This document shows, piece by piece, positions 1 through 9,605 of a stretch of DNA of 64,000 nt. Position 1 is the stretch's first letter; each line of letters opens with the position of its first letter. The notes under the pieces are model-generated. The model saw nothing but the letters and a program-made list of their open reading frames with translations, was not told where the DNA came from and ran no database searches. Made by a program: the position numbers and the translations under genes. This DNA comes from Burkholderiales bacterium (lineage in GTDB: Bacteria > Pseudomonadota > Gammaproteobacteria > Burkholderiales > Burkholderiaceae_E): positions 1 through 64,000 of the forward strand of contig JAPOKJ010000016.1 in NCBI GenBank assembly GCA_029977705.1, in the 5' to 3' direction.

Positions 1-61
1 CATACGGCCCGGCTTGCCACCAGGCCGGCACGGTCATGTTCAAGCGCTTAGCCCGGTCCAT
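1..61 (-). CDS. probable ABC transporter permease, N-terminal fragment (runs off left edge)
   Basis: An open minus-strand frame starts with ATG at 61, has an AAGG ribosome-binding site about 7 nt upstream, and continues to the window edge without a stop. Only about 20 residues are visible (MDRAKRLNMTVPAWWQAG...), too few to recognise a family. Its place 45 bp downstream of a periplasmic binding protein and its ATPase, on the same strand, is where the membrane permease of the same importer would be expected. An internal ATG at 37 is an alternative start. The permease role is inference from context only. Confidence 0.35.
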   Translation of the reverse strand, partial: MDRAKRLNMTVPAWWQAGPY

Positions 62-106
62 GCCGATGCCTTGCCGTCGTCTTCGCGGGTTCGTGCGCAG
101 GCCCGA

Positions 107-1378
107 TCAGGCTGCGACGAACTCATTCCATTTTTTGACCATGTACTCGTTCTCGTCCATGATCGCGTTCCAGCAGGCAATGCCCCCCATGCGCTGCTCG
201 TAGGAGCCGCCATCGCGCACCTCGCCCGCCTTGGCCAGGCGATCGCCATTGGGCGACTTGATGTCCTTCTCGGCGGGCTTGCCTTCCATCCAGTAGGCCC
301 ACTCGTAGGCTTCCATCTTGGCCTTGGCGGTTTCCAGCACCGCGCTGTAATAGCCCTGGCGATTCAGGTAGGCACCGGCCCAGCCGTCCAGGAACCAGTT
401 GATGAACTCATAGGCGCCGTCCAGCTTCTTGCCCGACAGGGTCTTGGGCACGCCAAAGCCGGCGGCCCAGGCACGATAGCCTTCCTTGAGGGGCTGGAAG
501 GTGCAGGCGATGCCCTTGGTGCGCACGGCGGTCACCGCCGGTGACCACATCGACTGGATCACGACCTCACCGGAGGCCATCAGGTTGACCGACTCGTTGA
601 AGTCCTTCCACAGGGCGCGGAACTGGCCCGCCTTCTTGGCGTCAATCAGGGTCTTGATCGTCAGATCGATTTCCTTCTTGGTCATGTTGCCCTTGTCAGG
701 GTACTTGTAGATGCCCATCGACTCGACCACCATGGCGGCGTCCATGATGCCGATCGATGGAATGTTCAGGATGGCGGCCTTGCCCTTGAATTCGGGGTTG
801 AGCAGTTCCTTCCAACTGTCGATCGGACGCTTGATCAGATCGGGCCGGATGCCCAGCGTGTCGGCGTTGTAGACCGTGGGAATCAGGGTCATGAAGCGGG
901 TTGGCTCCTTGGCAAAGCCCTTGGCATCGGCCTTTTCCATGAAGATCGTCTTCTTCGGGGCCGTGCCCTGGTCGCCGACCTTCTTGCCGCCGACTTCACC
1001 CTTGGTGAACAGGGTGGTGATCTTGTCGGCGTTCTTGATGCGCTTGGTGTCGATGCCCTGCAGGTTGCCGGTCGGGATGATCTTCTTGAGCGAGAAATAC
1101 TCGGTGTCGATCAGGTCGAAGCTGTTCGGCGCGGTGACGGCGCGCTTGGTCACATCGTCGGTGGTGACGGCCACGTACTGGATGGTGATGCCGGTATCGG
1201 CCTTGAATTTTTCAGCGATCGCCTTGTCCTGATTGACGGCGGTGCCGAGGTAGCGCAGGGTGATTTTTTCCTGGGCATGGACGGCAGGCGCCACGCCACT
1301 GGCAAGGATGCCACTCAGGCCACCGATCACGGCGCGGCGCTGGGAGGATTGAGGGGGCAGGGGTTTGTTCTGGCTCAT
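107..1378 (-). CDS. extracellular solute-binding protein, PotD-like (polyamine-type ABC importer)
   Basis: 423 residues. It is the periplasmic binding component of an ABC importer. The N-terminus carries a twin-arginine pair (QRRAVIGG, residues 13-20), a hydrophobic stretch and an AHA-type cleavage site near residue 35, so export by Sec or Tat is likely. The mature chain has the two-lobe family-1 binding-protein pattern (DTGITIQYV near the start, SWKELLNPEFKGKAAI in the middle, WFLDGWAGAYLNRQGYYS near the end) seen in spermidine/putrescine-type proteins. The ATPase gene lies 54 bp upstream and a probable permease start 45 bp downstream. The true ligand could be a polyamine, a sugar or another small solute and cannot be read from the sequence. 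Confidence 0.85.
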   Translation of the reverse strand: MSQNKPLPPQSSQRRAVIGGLSGILASGVAPAVHAQEKITLRYLGTAVNQDKAIAEKFKADTGITIQYVAVTTDDVTKRAVTAPNSFDLIDTEYFSLKKIIPTGNLQGIDTKRIKNADKITTLFTKGEVGGKKVGDQGTAPKKTIFMEKADAKGFAKEPTRFMTLIPTVYNADTLGIRPDLIKRPIDSWKELLNPEFKGKAAILNIPSIGIMDAAMVVESMGIYKYPDKGNMTKKEIDLTIKTLIDAKKAGQFRALWKDFNESVNLMASGEVVIQSMWSPAVTAVRTKGIACTFQPLKEGYRAWAAGFGVPKTLSGKKLDGAYEFINWFLDGWAGAYLNRQGYYSAVLETAKAKMEAYEWAYWMEGKPAEKDIKSPNGDRLAKAGEVRDGGSYEQRMGGIACWNAIMDENEYMVKKWNEFVAA

Positions 1379-1432
1379 GTGGGCTCCTGGGAGAACGGGT
1401 GGGAGTGGTGGGCTGGGGGTCGGGAAGTCAGG

Positions 1433-2452
1433 TCAGGGTGAGGCAGTGCCCGCTGGCAGCCGGTGCACCTGCCCGGTGTTCCAGCTCAGCTGCACCGCCT
1501 GGTTCATGGTGAAGGGCTGGACTGCGAAGCGGGCTTCAGGCATCACCGCACTGAGGGTGCCTTGCTGTTCGGTGGCCAGCGACAGCATGATCGTGCTGCC
1601 CTGGTATTCGATATCGGTGACGCGAGCCTGCAGCCCCTGCGACGCAAGAGGCGCCGGGTCGAGGGGCTGTACGCTGATCTGGTCGCTGCGCACCGCGAAG
1701 CGGCCCTGGGCATCTTCCAGGATGTTGTGACCGCCCAGAAAGCGCGCCACGAATTCGCTGGCTGGCCTGTTGTAGACCTCGCGGGGCGAGCCCGCCTGTT
1801 CGATGCGGCCATTGTTCATCACCACCATCAGGTCGGCCAGCGCCATGGCTTCCTCCTGGGAGTGGGTGACATGCACGAAGGTCAGGCCCAGATCTTTCTG
1901 CCAGCGCCGCAATTCGGCACGCATTTGCACCCGCAGGAAGGGGTCGAGGGCGGACAGGGGTTCATCGAGCAGCAGAACCTTGGGCTGGGTGATCAGGGCG
2001 CGCGCCAGGGCGACGCGCTGTTGCTGGCCACCGGACAATTCGGCCGGCTTGCGGCTGGCCAGGTGACCCATGGCCACGCGCTCGAGCAGACTCTTGGCTC
2101 GGCCAAGGCGTTCTTCACGGCCCACGCCCCGCACCTTGAGACTGAAGGCCACATTGTCGAGGGCGCTCAGATGCGGAAAGAGCGCGTAGCTCTGGAACAT
2201 CATGGCAGTGCCGCGCGCGGCTGCCGGCAGGTCGGAGATATCGCGGTTTTCCAGCAACACGGCGCCGCCACTGACCGATTCGTGGCCGGCCATCATGCGC
2301 AGGGTGGTCGTCTTGCCACAGCCCGAGGGGCCGAGCAGGCAGCAGTAACTGGCTGCGGGGATCTTCAGATGGATGGCATCGACGGCCGGGCTGGCACTGC
2401 CGGCGTAGCGCTTGCTCAGTTCAACCAGTTCGATCGCGGCAGGCGCTGACAT
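1433..2452 (-). CDS. ABC transporter ATP-binding protein, PotA-like
   Basis: 339 residues. It hydrolyses ATP to drive the importer encoded downstream. Visible motifs are Walker A GPSGCGKTT (41-49), Q-loop MFQSYALFPH, signature LSGGQQQR (139-146), Walker B VLLLDEP (159-165) and the switch histidine in VTHSQEEA. The roughly 110 C-terminal residues match the TOBE-type regulatory domain of the PotA/MalK/FbpC group. ATG at 2452. A paired palindromic operator lies 48-82 bp upstream. The glycerol kinase gene lies farther upstream on the same strand, so glycerol or a phosphodiester is a possible alternative substrate to polyamines. Confidence 0.92.
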   Translation of the reverse strand: MSAPAAIELVELSKRYAGSASPAVDAIHLKIPAASYCCLLGPSGCGKTTTLRMMAGHESVSGGAVLLENRDISDLPAAARGTAMMFQSYALFPHLSALDNVAFSLKVRGVGREERLGRAKSLLERVAMGHLASRKPAELSGGQQQRVALARALITQPKVLLLDEPLSALDPFLRVQMRAELRRWQKDLGLTFVHVTHSQEEAMALADLMVVMNNGRIEQAGSPREVYNRPASEFVARFLGGHNILEDAQGRFAVRSDQISVQPLDPAPLASQGLQARVTDIEYQGSTIMLSLATEQQGTLSAVMPEARFAVQPFTMNQAVQLSWNTGQVHRLPAGTASP

Positions 2453-2499
2453 GCGGGCTCGTTCTCCTCAGGCCCGGAATTAGCAGATTGCATGCCAGC

Positions 2500-2534
2500 T
2501 TTGTACACAATCTGACGTACCAATGGTGTACAAA
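2500..2534. promoter_or_regulatory. paired TGTACA operator upstream of the ABC importer
   Basis: TTTGTACAC (2500-2508) and GTGTACAAA (2526-2534) form a perfect 9-bp inverted repeat, and each arm contains the self-complementary TGTACA. The two TGTACA centres are 25 bp apart. Half-sites of the T-GTAC-A kind are typical of GntR-family (FadR/VanR-type) repressors. The site lies 48-82 bp upstream of the ATPase start. No GntR gene is present in the window, so the regulator is inferred. Confidence 0.6.
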
Positions 2535-2668
2535 ATGCCCCTGTACCGGGCGAGAAGTACCGCGCGGGCTTCTGAATCGCCTCTTTACGGAGCGTCGCGC
2601 ACCATGAAGGGGCGTTTCGGCGTGGACAAGGTGACTCGGTCCTTGCCCTGCCGCAGGCCGGTTGGAGG

Positions 2669-4150
<1,482 letters not shown>

Positions 4151-4223
4151 GCGGTCTCCGGCGCGCGCCTGGCGATGGGGCGGTGCTGCGATCGCTGGCG
4201 TGCGGATGATGCTGTGGTGCGGG

Positions 4224-5843
4224 TCAGCCGAACCGGCCCTGGATGAACCAGCCCGGTGTCGGAAAGCGCTGCCTGAAAAGCCAGTATAGATTGTTCTGCG
4301 TGTCCTCTGCGATGAAGTAGTCGCGTTGCACCAGCTGGTTGTCCCACCAGCCGCTTTCGATGCGCTCGGGACCTGCCAGCAGGTGCAGCGGGCTTTGATA
4401 GAAGGGGCGCTGCTGGCGCTCGCTGATCGGCAGGGGACGAGGCAGGAACCACAGGGGACGCGGCAGGCCAGGGGCGCTTTCCGGCCAGCCTGCGCAGGCC
4501 CCTGGCAAGGCGCTGCTGGAACCGGGCACCAGGCCAGCGGTGACCGCTTGCGCGCGCTCGGGGGTGCCCCGCAGCAGCGGCTTGAGATCTTCGAGCGGGC
4601 GCAGGTCGTAGGCCGCTTCAGGGCGATGGTCCTGGGCCAGCAACACCTGCTGCACCTGGTCGCGTCCCAGCCTGACCTGCAGGCGCTCGATCAGCCGGCC
4701 CAGGCTTTCCCGGGCGGATCGGGGCATGGGAAAGAGCGACTCGGTGGGTGGATCCAGGGCCACGATGTCCCCTGCTTCCAGAATCAGGGTCTCGGCCGGG
4801 GCCGGCAGGGGCGTCACATTCAGGCGCTCGCGCAACAGGCCGGACAGGCGTTGCAGGTCGCGGCTTGCTTCGGTCAGACGCAATTCGAAGCGGGTCGGTT
4901 CGTGGTCCTCGTGCACGGCCAGCAGCAGCAACTGGTGGACGGCGGCATGACGCAGCGCCAGCCATTGCCACAGTTGCTGCATCAGCCGTTGGGCCGCGAA
5001 CAGCAGGGCCTGGGCATTTTCGACCTGGGCCAGCAACGCCAGCTTCTGGTGAAACTGCGCCGGTGCTTCGAAGTAGCGGCGAGGTTCGGGTTGTTTGCCC
5101 AGTGCCTGATCGACGGCGAGCAGCAGCTCCTTGCCAAAGCGTCGTGCCAGGCCGGCACGCGGCAGTTGTGCCAGATCGCGCAGGCTGCGCACCCCGATGC
5201 CATGCAGCAACTCCAGGCAGGGCCGGGCCTGGCGCAGCAGAAACACCGGCAGGGGGGCCAGACGGGCATTGAGTTCACCTTCATGACCGACATGCAGGGG
5301 AGCGTCGTCGTGCTCACCCTGTGCCAGTGCCAGCAGCCAGGCGCCCCCAGGCACCGGCGCACTGGCCATGCGCATCGTGAAGCCATGGGCTGCCAGTGCC
5401 TGGCGGATGCGCGCCAGCAGAGGGTCGCGTCCGCCGAACAACAACAGGCTGGCCTGCAATTCGAGCAGCAGGCCGGCCGGACGTGGCTGCAGGTCGGTAC
5501 CGGCCGCAGGCTTGAGACCCAGGCCGGCTTCGAGGCTGGCCTCATATTGCAGGCTCACGGAAGGCGTGAACTGCAGGCAGGTCAGCGCCATGGATTCGAG
5601 GGCCTGCTGTTCCTGGCGCAGGTCCTGCTCCAGCAGCTTCAGTTCAGGGACCAGGGCCAGCGCGGTGGCGCGCTTGAGTGCCGGTTGCACGCCCTTGGCC
5701 AGGGCAGCGGCATTGCTGGCCAGGATATGGCTACGGTTGCCCAGGGCGATGGCAGGCGTTGGGTCATCGTTCGCGCCGCTCATGCAGGCCTGCTCCACCC
5801 ATTCGATGGACAGGCGGGGAAAATAAAGGGCAAGCCACAGCAT
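4224..5843 (-). CDS. imuB: ImuB, catalytically inactive Y-family polymerase homologue
   Basis: 539 residues from the ATG at 5843 ([18 protein letters not shown]). ImuB is the hub of the mutasome: it binds the sliding clamp and recruits ImuA and the DnaE2 polymerase for error-prone lesion bypass. The fold begins like DinB/UmuC, but the acidic catalytic residues of active Y-family polymerases are absent at the DxD position (LALYFPRL) and at the SIDE position. The C-terminal DHRPE motif typical of ImuB is present ([16 protein letters not shown]). It lies 77 bp downstream of imuA on the same strand. The dnaE2 gene that usually follows is missing; glpK comes next. The same frame stays open farther upstream, but that stretch does not look coding. 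Confidence 0.9.
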   Translation of the reverse strand: MLWLALYFPRLSIEWVEQACMSGANDDPTPAIALGNRSHILASNAAALAKGVQPALKRATALALVPELKLLEQDLRQEQQALESMALTCLQFTPSVSLQYEASLEAGLGLKPAAGTDLQPRPAGLLLELQASLLLFGGRDPLLARIRQALAAHGFTMRMASAPVPGGAWLLALAQGEHDDAPLHVGHEGELNARLAPLPVFLLRQARPCLELLHGIGVRSLRDLAQLPRAGLARRFGKELLLAVDQALGKQPEPRRYFEAPAQFHQKLALLAQVENAQALLFAAQRLMQQLWQWLALRHAAVHQLLLLAVHEDHEPTRFELRLTEASRDLQRLSGLLRERLNVTPLPAPAETLILEAGDIVALDPPTESLFPMPRSARESLGRLIERLQVRLGRDQVQQVLLAQDHRPEAAYDLRPLEDLKPLLRGTPERAQAVTAGLVPGSSSALPGACAGWPESAPGLPRPLWFLPRPLPISERQQRPFYQSPLHLLAGPERIESGWWDNQLVQRDYFIAEDTQNNLYWLFRQRFPTPGWFIQGRFG

Positions 5844-5920
5844 GAGACAAGGTGCTGGTGAAGCCGGTGTGCGGCGTGGAGCCTGTGCCGGACGGAGCCG
5901 GCCGGCGCATCGGCAGGGGA

Positions 5921-6712
5921 CTATTGCACCGCGACCAAGGCATCGCCGCTGTGCACCGTGGCCAGGCCCGTGACATGGCGCGCCTGCTTGGCCGGATGAT
6001 CGTCGCCGCGCACCAGGCTGGGCTTGAGCTTGATGGCCTGGATCGGCTGGGGCAGGTCGAGCAGCAGGGGCATGGCCAACACCGGACCGCGGCGCTTGAG
6101 CACCTGTACCGACAGGCGCTGGTCGGGCTTGGGCAGCAGCAGCAGGCGCAAGGGCGCGGGCGAGGGTTCGAACTGTGCGGCCAGCTGGCGGAACAGGAAG
6201 ACCGGGCCTTGCGCGCCTTGCGCGGCCAGCTGCATGCGACGCAGATGTTCGGGCCTGGTCTTGTCCTGGGGCAGCCAGGCCAGCAGGGCACCGAAGCTGG
6301 CGCTCTTGAGGGTTTGTTCGACCGCCCACAGGCGGTCGGCCGCATTGGGCGCCTGGATGATGATCAGATGTTGCAGGTCGATGCCGAAGCTGGCCAGGGC
6401 GGGCGCATAAGGAATATGGGGCGGGGCCAGCAGGATCACGACCTTGCCTTCGCGGGTGAGCTGGCGCAGCAGTGGCACCAGCAGCCGCAACTCGCCGATG
6501 CCGGCCTCGCGCGAGATCAGTTCGGTGACCATGCCCAGCGGCCAGCCGGCACCGGGCAACTCGCGGTCGAGCCTGGGAAAGCTGCTGGAGAAGGCCGGCA
6601 CGCTGTGCTGGCCGAGCTGGTCGGCACGCCAGACGTCCTGGCGCTGCAACAGCTCGCGGGACTGGGCGATGCGGGGCTGAGGGTCGCGGAAGGCGGGCAG
6701 GGCGCTCATCAT
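5921..6712 (-). CDS. imuA: ImuA, translesion-synthesis accessory protein
   Basis: 263 residues; two adjacent ATGs (6712 and 6709) can serve as start. ImuA is a RecA/SulA-related protein required for DnaE2-dependent mutagenesis. The RecA-like core is visible (GWPLGMVTELISREAGIGELRLLVPLL, then KVVILLAPPHIPYAPAL and a DLQHLIIIQ strand), without a convincing Walker A. It lies 195 bp downstream of lexA and 77 bp upstream of imuB. I see no CTGT-N8-ACAG box directly in front of it, so it may be co-transcribed with lexA. Confidence 0.88.
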   Translation of the reverse strand: MMSALPAFRDPQPRIAQSRELLQRQDVWRADQLGQHSVPAFSSSFPRLDRELPGAGWPLGMVTELISREAGIGELRLLVPLLRQLTREGKVVILLAPPHIPYAPALASFGIDLQHLIIIQAPNAADRLWAVEQTLKSASFGALLAWLPQDKTRPEHLRRMQLAAQGAQGPVFLFRQLAAQFEPSPAPLRLLLLPKPDQRLSVQVLKRRGPVLAMPLLLDLPQPIQAIKLKPSLVRGDDHPAKQARHVTGLATVHSGDALVAVQ

Positions 6713-6907
6713 CAGGCTCCGGCGGGGCAGCGTTCGACCCGCGCGCCGGCCATCGCGAGGCCGGTGCTGGTATTGGACAGGGACGGGATGTTCATGAAAG
6801 TCTCCGGACGCAGGTTTCCACCGCCTGTGACAGACCCGCTGTCAGGCGTGAGGACAGAAATGAAAAAGTGGCCTTTGGCGCCATGCCGGCGCCGTGAGCC
6901 AGCGGCG

Positions 6908-7642
6908 CTACAACCCCTTGCCGCTGCGTACCAGCCCGACCGCAATGCCTTCCAGCGAGAACTCGTCGATGCGGGTGTCGAGCTGGATGGTTTTGTAGTC
7001 GGGGTTTTCGGCGATCAGTTCGACCTTGGTGCCGCTCTTGCGCCAGCGCTTGACGGTGACGTCTTCACCGATGCGGGCGACCACGATCTGGCCGTTGCGG
7101 GCATCGTTGGCCTGCTTGACGGCAAGCAGGTCGCCATCGAGGATGCCGGCATCGCGCATGCTCATGCCGCGCACCTTGAGCAGGTAGTCGGGCGAGGCGC
7201 TGAACAGGCTGGGGTCGAGCGCATAGTGGGCTTCGACATGTTCCTGTGCCAGGATGGGGCTGCCGGCAGCGACCCGGCCGATCAGGGGCAGGCTGAGCGC
7301 CAGCTTGACGGCATTGCCGACCTGCTCGCTCATTTGCGTGCTCATCTGTTCGGCCAGGCGGATGCCGCGCGAGGCACCAGCCATGATGTCGATGACCCCC
7401 TTGCGGGCCAGGGCCTTGAGGTGTTCCTCGGCGGCATTGGGCGAGCGAAAGCCGAGCGCACTGGCGATCTCGGCACGCGTGGGAGGGTAGCCGGTGCGTG
7501 CAATGTGCTGCTTGATGAGTTCGAGGATTTCCTGCTGGCGCCCGGTGAGCGGACGTGTCGAGAGGAGCGGGGAGGCCGCAGCGCCCGCACCGGGGGACGG
7601 GGCTGCAGCAGCCTGGGCAGGGGAGGAAGCCTTGGTCGACAT
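6908..7642 (-). CDS. lexA: LexA repressor
   Basis: 244 residues. It is the SOS repressor, which cleaves itself when RecA is activated. The winged-helix DNA-binding domain starts at about residue 31 ([15 protein letters not shown]...[30 protein letters not shown]). The self-cleavage site is A126-G127 (VAAGSP), and the catalytic dyad is Ser161 (RGMSM) and Lys198 (VTVKRW). The N-terminus has about 30 extra Ala/Ser/Pro-rich residues compared with E. coli LexA (202 aa); no Met closer to the domain is available. A strong LexA box lies about 42 bp upstream, so it should repress itself. It leads the imuA-imuB group. Confidence 0.97.
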   Translation of the reverse strand: MSTKASSPAQAAAAPSPGAGAAASPLLSTRPLTGRQQEILELIKQHIARTGYPPTRAEIASALGFRSPNAAEEHLKALARKGVIDIMAGASRGIRLAEQMSTQMSEQVGNAVKLALSLPLIGRVAAGSPILAQEHVEAHYALDPSLFSASPDYLLKVRGMSMRDAGILDGDLLAVKQANDARNGQIVVARIGEDVTVKRWRKSGTKVELIAENPDYKTIQLDTRIDEFSLEGIAVGLVRSGKGL

Positions 7643-8021
7643 GGTGGGCCTTGCAGTGAAGCGCTAACGACAAAACAAACAATGACTGTATTCTTATCCA
7701 GTACTGTATGAAATGTCAAGCCAGTGCCTGGTCCCCCCGGCAACGCGCTGCCCAGACCCGCGCAAGCAGGGGCTGTCGTTAATTTCTTGACAGGAGATCA
7801 ATAAATTCCCGACTTTATTGGTCGGGAATGGTCATTATGGTAGCGCTGTGTCACAATGGACTCGCGCTAAATTGTCCGTAAAGGGAAGTTGCACCTAAGG
7901 CTTGCGCTCTCGGGCCCCGGTACTAGTGTTTTTCTTTCAGGCGATTGTCTGCGGCAAGACTCAGCAGGACACGATGAGTGACGCTGGTTCCATTATTTTT
8001 AATTGATTGGATCGGGTTCGA
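7643..8021. other. lexA / RRM-protein divergent intergenic region
   Basis: 379 bp. It contains the LexA boxes (7684-7721). A perfect hairpin follows: ATTCCCGAC (7805-7813), 7-nt loop TTTATTG, GTCGGGAAT (7821-7829). It has no T-tract behind it on the plus strand, so it is not a plain terminator. TTGACA at 7787-7792 looks like a -35 box, but no -10 lies at a normal distance. The remaining 190 bp before the RRM gene would be an unusually long 5' leader. I recognise no known RNA element here. Confidence 0.5.
7684..7721. promoter_or_regulatory. LexA (SOS) box pair upstream of lexA
   Basis: GACTGTATTCTTATCCAGTA (7684-7703) agrees with the E. coli-type consensus at 15 of 20 positions and has the CTGT-N8-(C)CAG core. 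A weaker overlapping copy begins TACTGTATG at 7702 (about 11 of 20). Two boxes in front of lexA resemble the E. coli arrangement and imply autoregulation. Confidence 0.8.
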
Positions 8022-8495
8022 ATGGCAACCAAAATTTATGTAGGAAACCTTCCCTGGCGGGCGACGGACGCGCAATTGCTGTCGATGTTTGCGCCCCATG
8101 GCGAAGTGATCGAGGCCAAGATCATGATCGACCGGGAAACCGGCCGTTCGCGCGGTTTCGGTTTTGTATCGATGTCCGATGCTGCGCAGGCTGATGCAGC
8201 CATTGCAGCCGTCAACGGTTCACAACTGGAAGGTCGTGCCATCGTTGCCAACGTCGCCCGTGAAAAAACCGGTGGTGGCTTTGGCGGCGGTGGTCGTCCT
8301 GGTGGTGGCTTTGGCGGTGGCGGCGGACGTCCTGGCGGCGGTGGCGGCTTTGGCGGTCGCGGTCCCGGCGGCGGTGGCGGTGGCTACGGCGGTGGTGGCG
8401 GCGGCGGTGGCGGCTACGGTGGTGGCGGCGGCGGCTACGGCGGCGGTTGCGGCGGACGCGGCCCCGGCGGTGGTGGCGGTCGCGGCGGCTATTGA
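8022..8495 (+). CDS. glycine-rich RNA-binding protein (single RRM)
   Basis: 157 residues from the ATG at 8022. One RRM covers residues 4-82, with RNP2 IYVGNL (5-10) and RNP1 RGFGFVSM (44-51), aromatics intact. The remaining 75 residues are almost pure glycine with Phe, Tyr, Arg and Pro (FGGGG, RPGGG, YGGGG repeats), an RGG-like tail with a single Cys. Bacterial proteins of this type bind single-stranded RNA and are often cold-induced, which is family knowledge. A TTG five codons upstream is in frame but unlikely. A Rho-independent terminator follows 68 bp after the stop. Confidence 0.93.
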   Translation: MATKIYVGNLPWRATDAQLLSMFAPHGEVIEAKIMIDRETGRSRGFGFVSMSDAAQADAAIAAVNGSQLEGRAIVANVAREKTGGGFGGGGRPGGGFGGGGGRPGGGGGFGGRGPGGGGGGYGGGGGGGGGYGGGGGGYGGGCGGRGPGGGGGRGGY

Positions 8496-8562
8496 TCGCC
8501 ATAGCGGATTGCATGACCGGCGGGTCCGCTGAGCGACCCGCAGGATCCTGGCGATCCACGAC

Positions 8563-8592
8563 AAAGGGCAGAATGATTTCTGCCCTTTTTTC
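8563..8592 (+). terminator. Rho-independent terminator of the RRM gene
   Basis: A perfect 11-bp stem, AAAGGGCAGAA (8563-8573) with TTCTGCCCTTT (8578-8588), encloses the 4-nt loop TGAT and ends in a run of six T. A second GC-rich hairpin (CGGGTC/GACCCG, 8521-8540) lies just before it. Confidence 0.92.
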
Positions 8593-8648
8593 TTTGGTCG
8601 CAGGATTTGTTCCTGCGCCTCCTGCCCTTTTGCCTTCCCCCGACTGAC

Positions 8649-9542
8649 ATGAACCTGCATCCTGTTTCCATCATCGGCGCTGGCGCCATGGGTGGTGCGA
8701 TGGCCCAGTGCCTGCTCAAGGCTGGCCATGACGTCATCGTGCGCGATGTCCAGCCCGCACGTGAGACCGCACTCAAGGCGCTTGGCGCCCGCACGGCGGC
8801 ATCCCCTGCCGAGGCGGGTCGCCTGGCGCAAACCCTGTTCATCGTGGTCGTTGATCGCGACGAGATCGCTGCCGTGCTGGACGGAGCGCCCGGTCTGCCC
8901 GGTCTGTTGTCGAGCCTGACACCCCAGCACACCGTGTTCTTCAACAGCACCATTGCGCCCGAGGATGTCCAGGGCTTCTGCCAGCAGGTGATGGCCGCCG
9001 GTGCCCAGGCCGTGGATGCGCCGATCTCTGGTGGTCCGGCCCGTGCCGCGGCCGGCACGATGAGCATGATGCTGGCTGCACCCGAGGCGGTCCTCGTGCA
9101 GCACGAGGCCTTGCTCGAGCGCATGACGGCCAAGCGCTTTGTGATCTCGGCGCGCCATGGGGACGGCGCCAAGGCCAAGCTGGCCAACAACCTGATGGCC
9201 GGCCTGAACCTGCTGGCCGGGGCCGAGGCCCTGGCGCTCGGTGAACGCATGGGCCTGGATCCTGATCAGTTGCTCAAGCTGATGGCGGTCAGTTCCGGGC
9301 AGAGCTGGATGGCCGACGACCGGCTGCCGCGGGCCCTGGCAGGGGACTATGAACCGCGTGCCCAGACCAAGGTGCTGACCAAGGATGTGCGCCTGGCCAA
9401 CGAGATGGCGCAAGGCAAGGGACTGTCCCTGCCGCTGGGCGAACGCGCCGCGCAGTTGTATGCGCAGGCCTGCCAGGCAGGGTTTGATCTCGAGGATGAT
9501 GCCGCAGTGCTCAAGCACTACCGGCAGTTGTTCCGTACCTGA
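8649..9542 (+). CDS. NAD(P)-dependent beta-hydroxyacid dehydrogenase (3-hydroxyisobutyrate dehydrogenase-like)
   Basis: 297 residues, the usual length of the family that includes 3-hydroxyisobutyrate dehydrogenase and tartronate semialdehyde reductase. It oxidises a beta-hydroxyacid to the semialdehyde or runs the reverse reaction. The Rossmann dinucleotide motif GAGAMGGAM is at residues 10-18, the substrate loop DAPISGGPARAAAGT at 124-137, and the catalytic lysine region AKLANNLMAG has Lys177 and Asn181. ATG at 8649. It stands alone, so the exact substrate is unclear. Confidence 0.9.
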   Translation: MNLHPVSIIGAGAMGGAMAQCLLKAGHDVIVRDVQPARETALKALGARTAASPAEAGRLAQTLFIVVVDRDEIAAVLDGAPGLPGLLSSLTPQHTVFFNSTIAPEDVQGFCQQVMAAGAQAVDAPISGGPARAAAGTMSMMLAAPEAVLVQHEALLERMTAKRFVISARHGDGAKAKLANNLMAGLNLLAGAEALALGERMGLDPDQLLKLMAVSSGQSWMADDRLPRALAGDYEPRAQTKVLTKDVRLANEMAQGKGLSLPLGERAAQLYAQACQAGFDLEDDAAVLKHYRQLFRT

Positions 9543-9552
9543 GCCCTGCAAG

Positions 9553-9576
9553 GGCCCTGCCTGTCAGGGCAGGGCC
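9553..9576. terminator. hairpin between convergent genes
   Basis: GGCCCTGCC (9553-9561) pairs with GGCAGGGCC (9568-9576) across a 6-nt loop. It lies between the convergent dehydrogenase (ends 9542) and ETF-QO (ends 9606) genes. There is no T-tract on either side, so it may act only as a transcript-end hairpin. Confidence 0.5.
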
Positions 9577-9605
9577 GATGATCCTCCGCTGCAGCGCTGC
9601 CCGCC

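Noticed and set aside
4224-6329. Longer ImuB beginning about 160 codons upstream
   Set aside because: The added part overlaps imuA in another frame, is Arg/Ala/Pro-rich and matches nothing; the family start is the ATG at 5843.
6712-6795. 27-codon frame (ATG 6795) ending in the imuA start
   Set aside because: Too short, no recognisable pattern and weak ribosome site; more likely part of the lexA-imuA spacer.
7787-7792. TTGACA as -35 box of the RRM gene
   Set aside because: No -10-like hexamer lies 16-18 bp downstream; the nearest AT-rich hexamers are at wrong spacing.
8277-8490. Tandem GGC/GGT repeats as a DNA repeat array
   Set aside because: They are the codons of the glycine-rich tail in one open frame and have no regular period.
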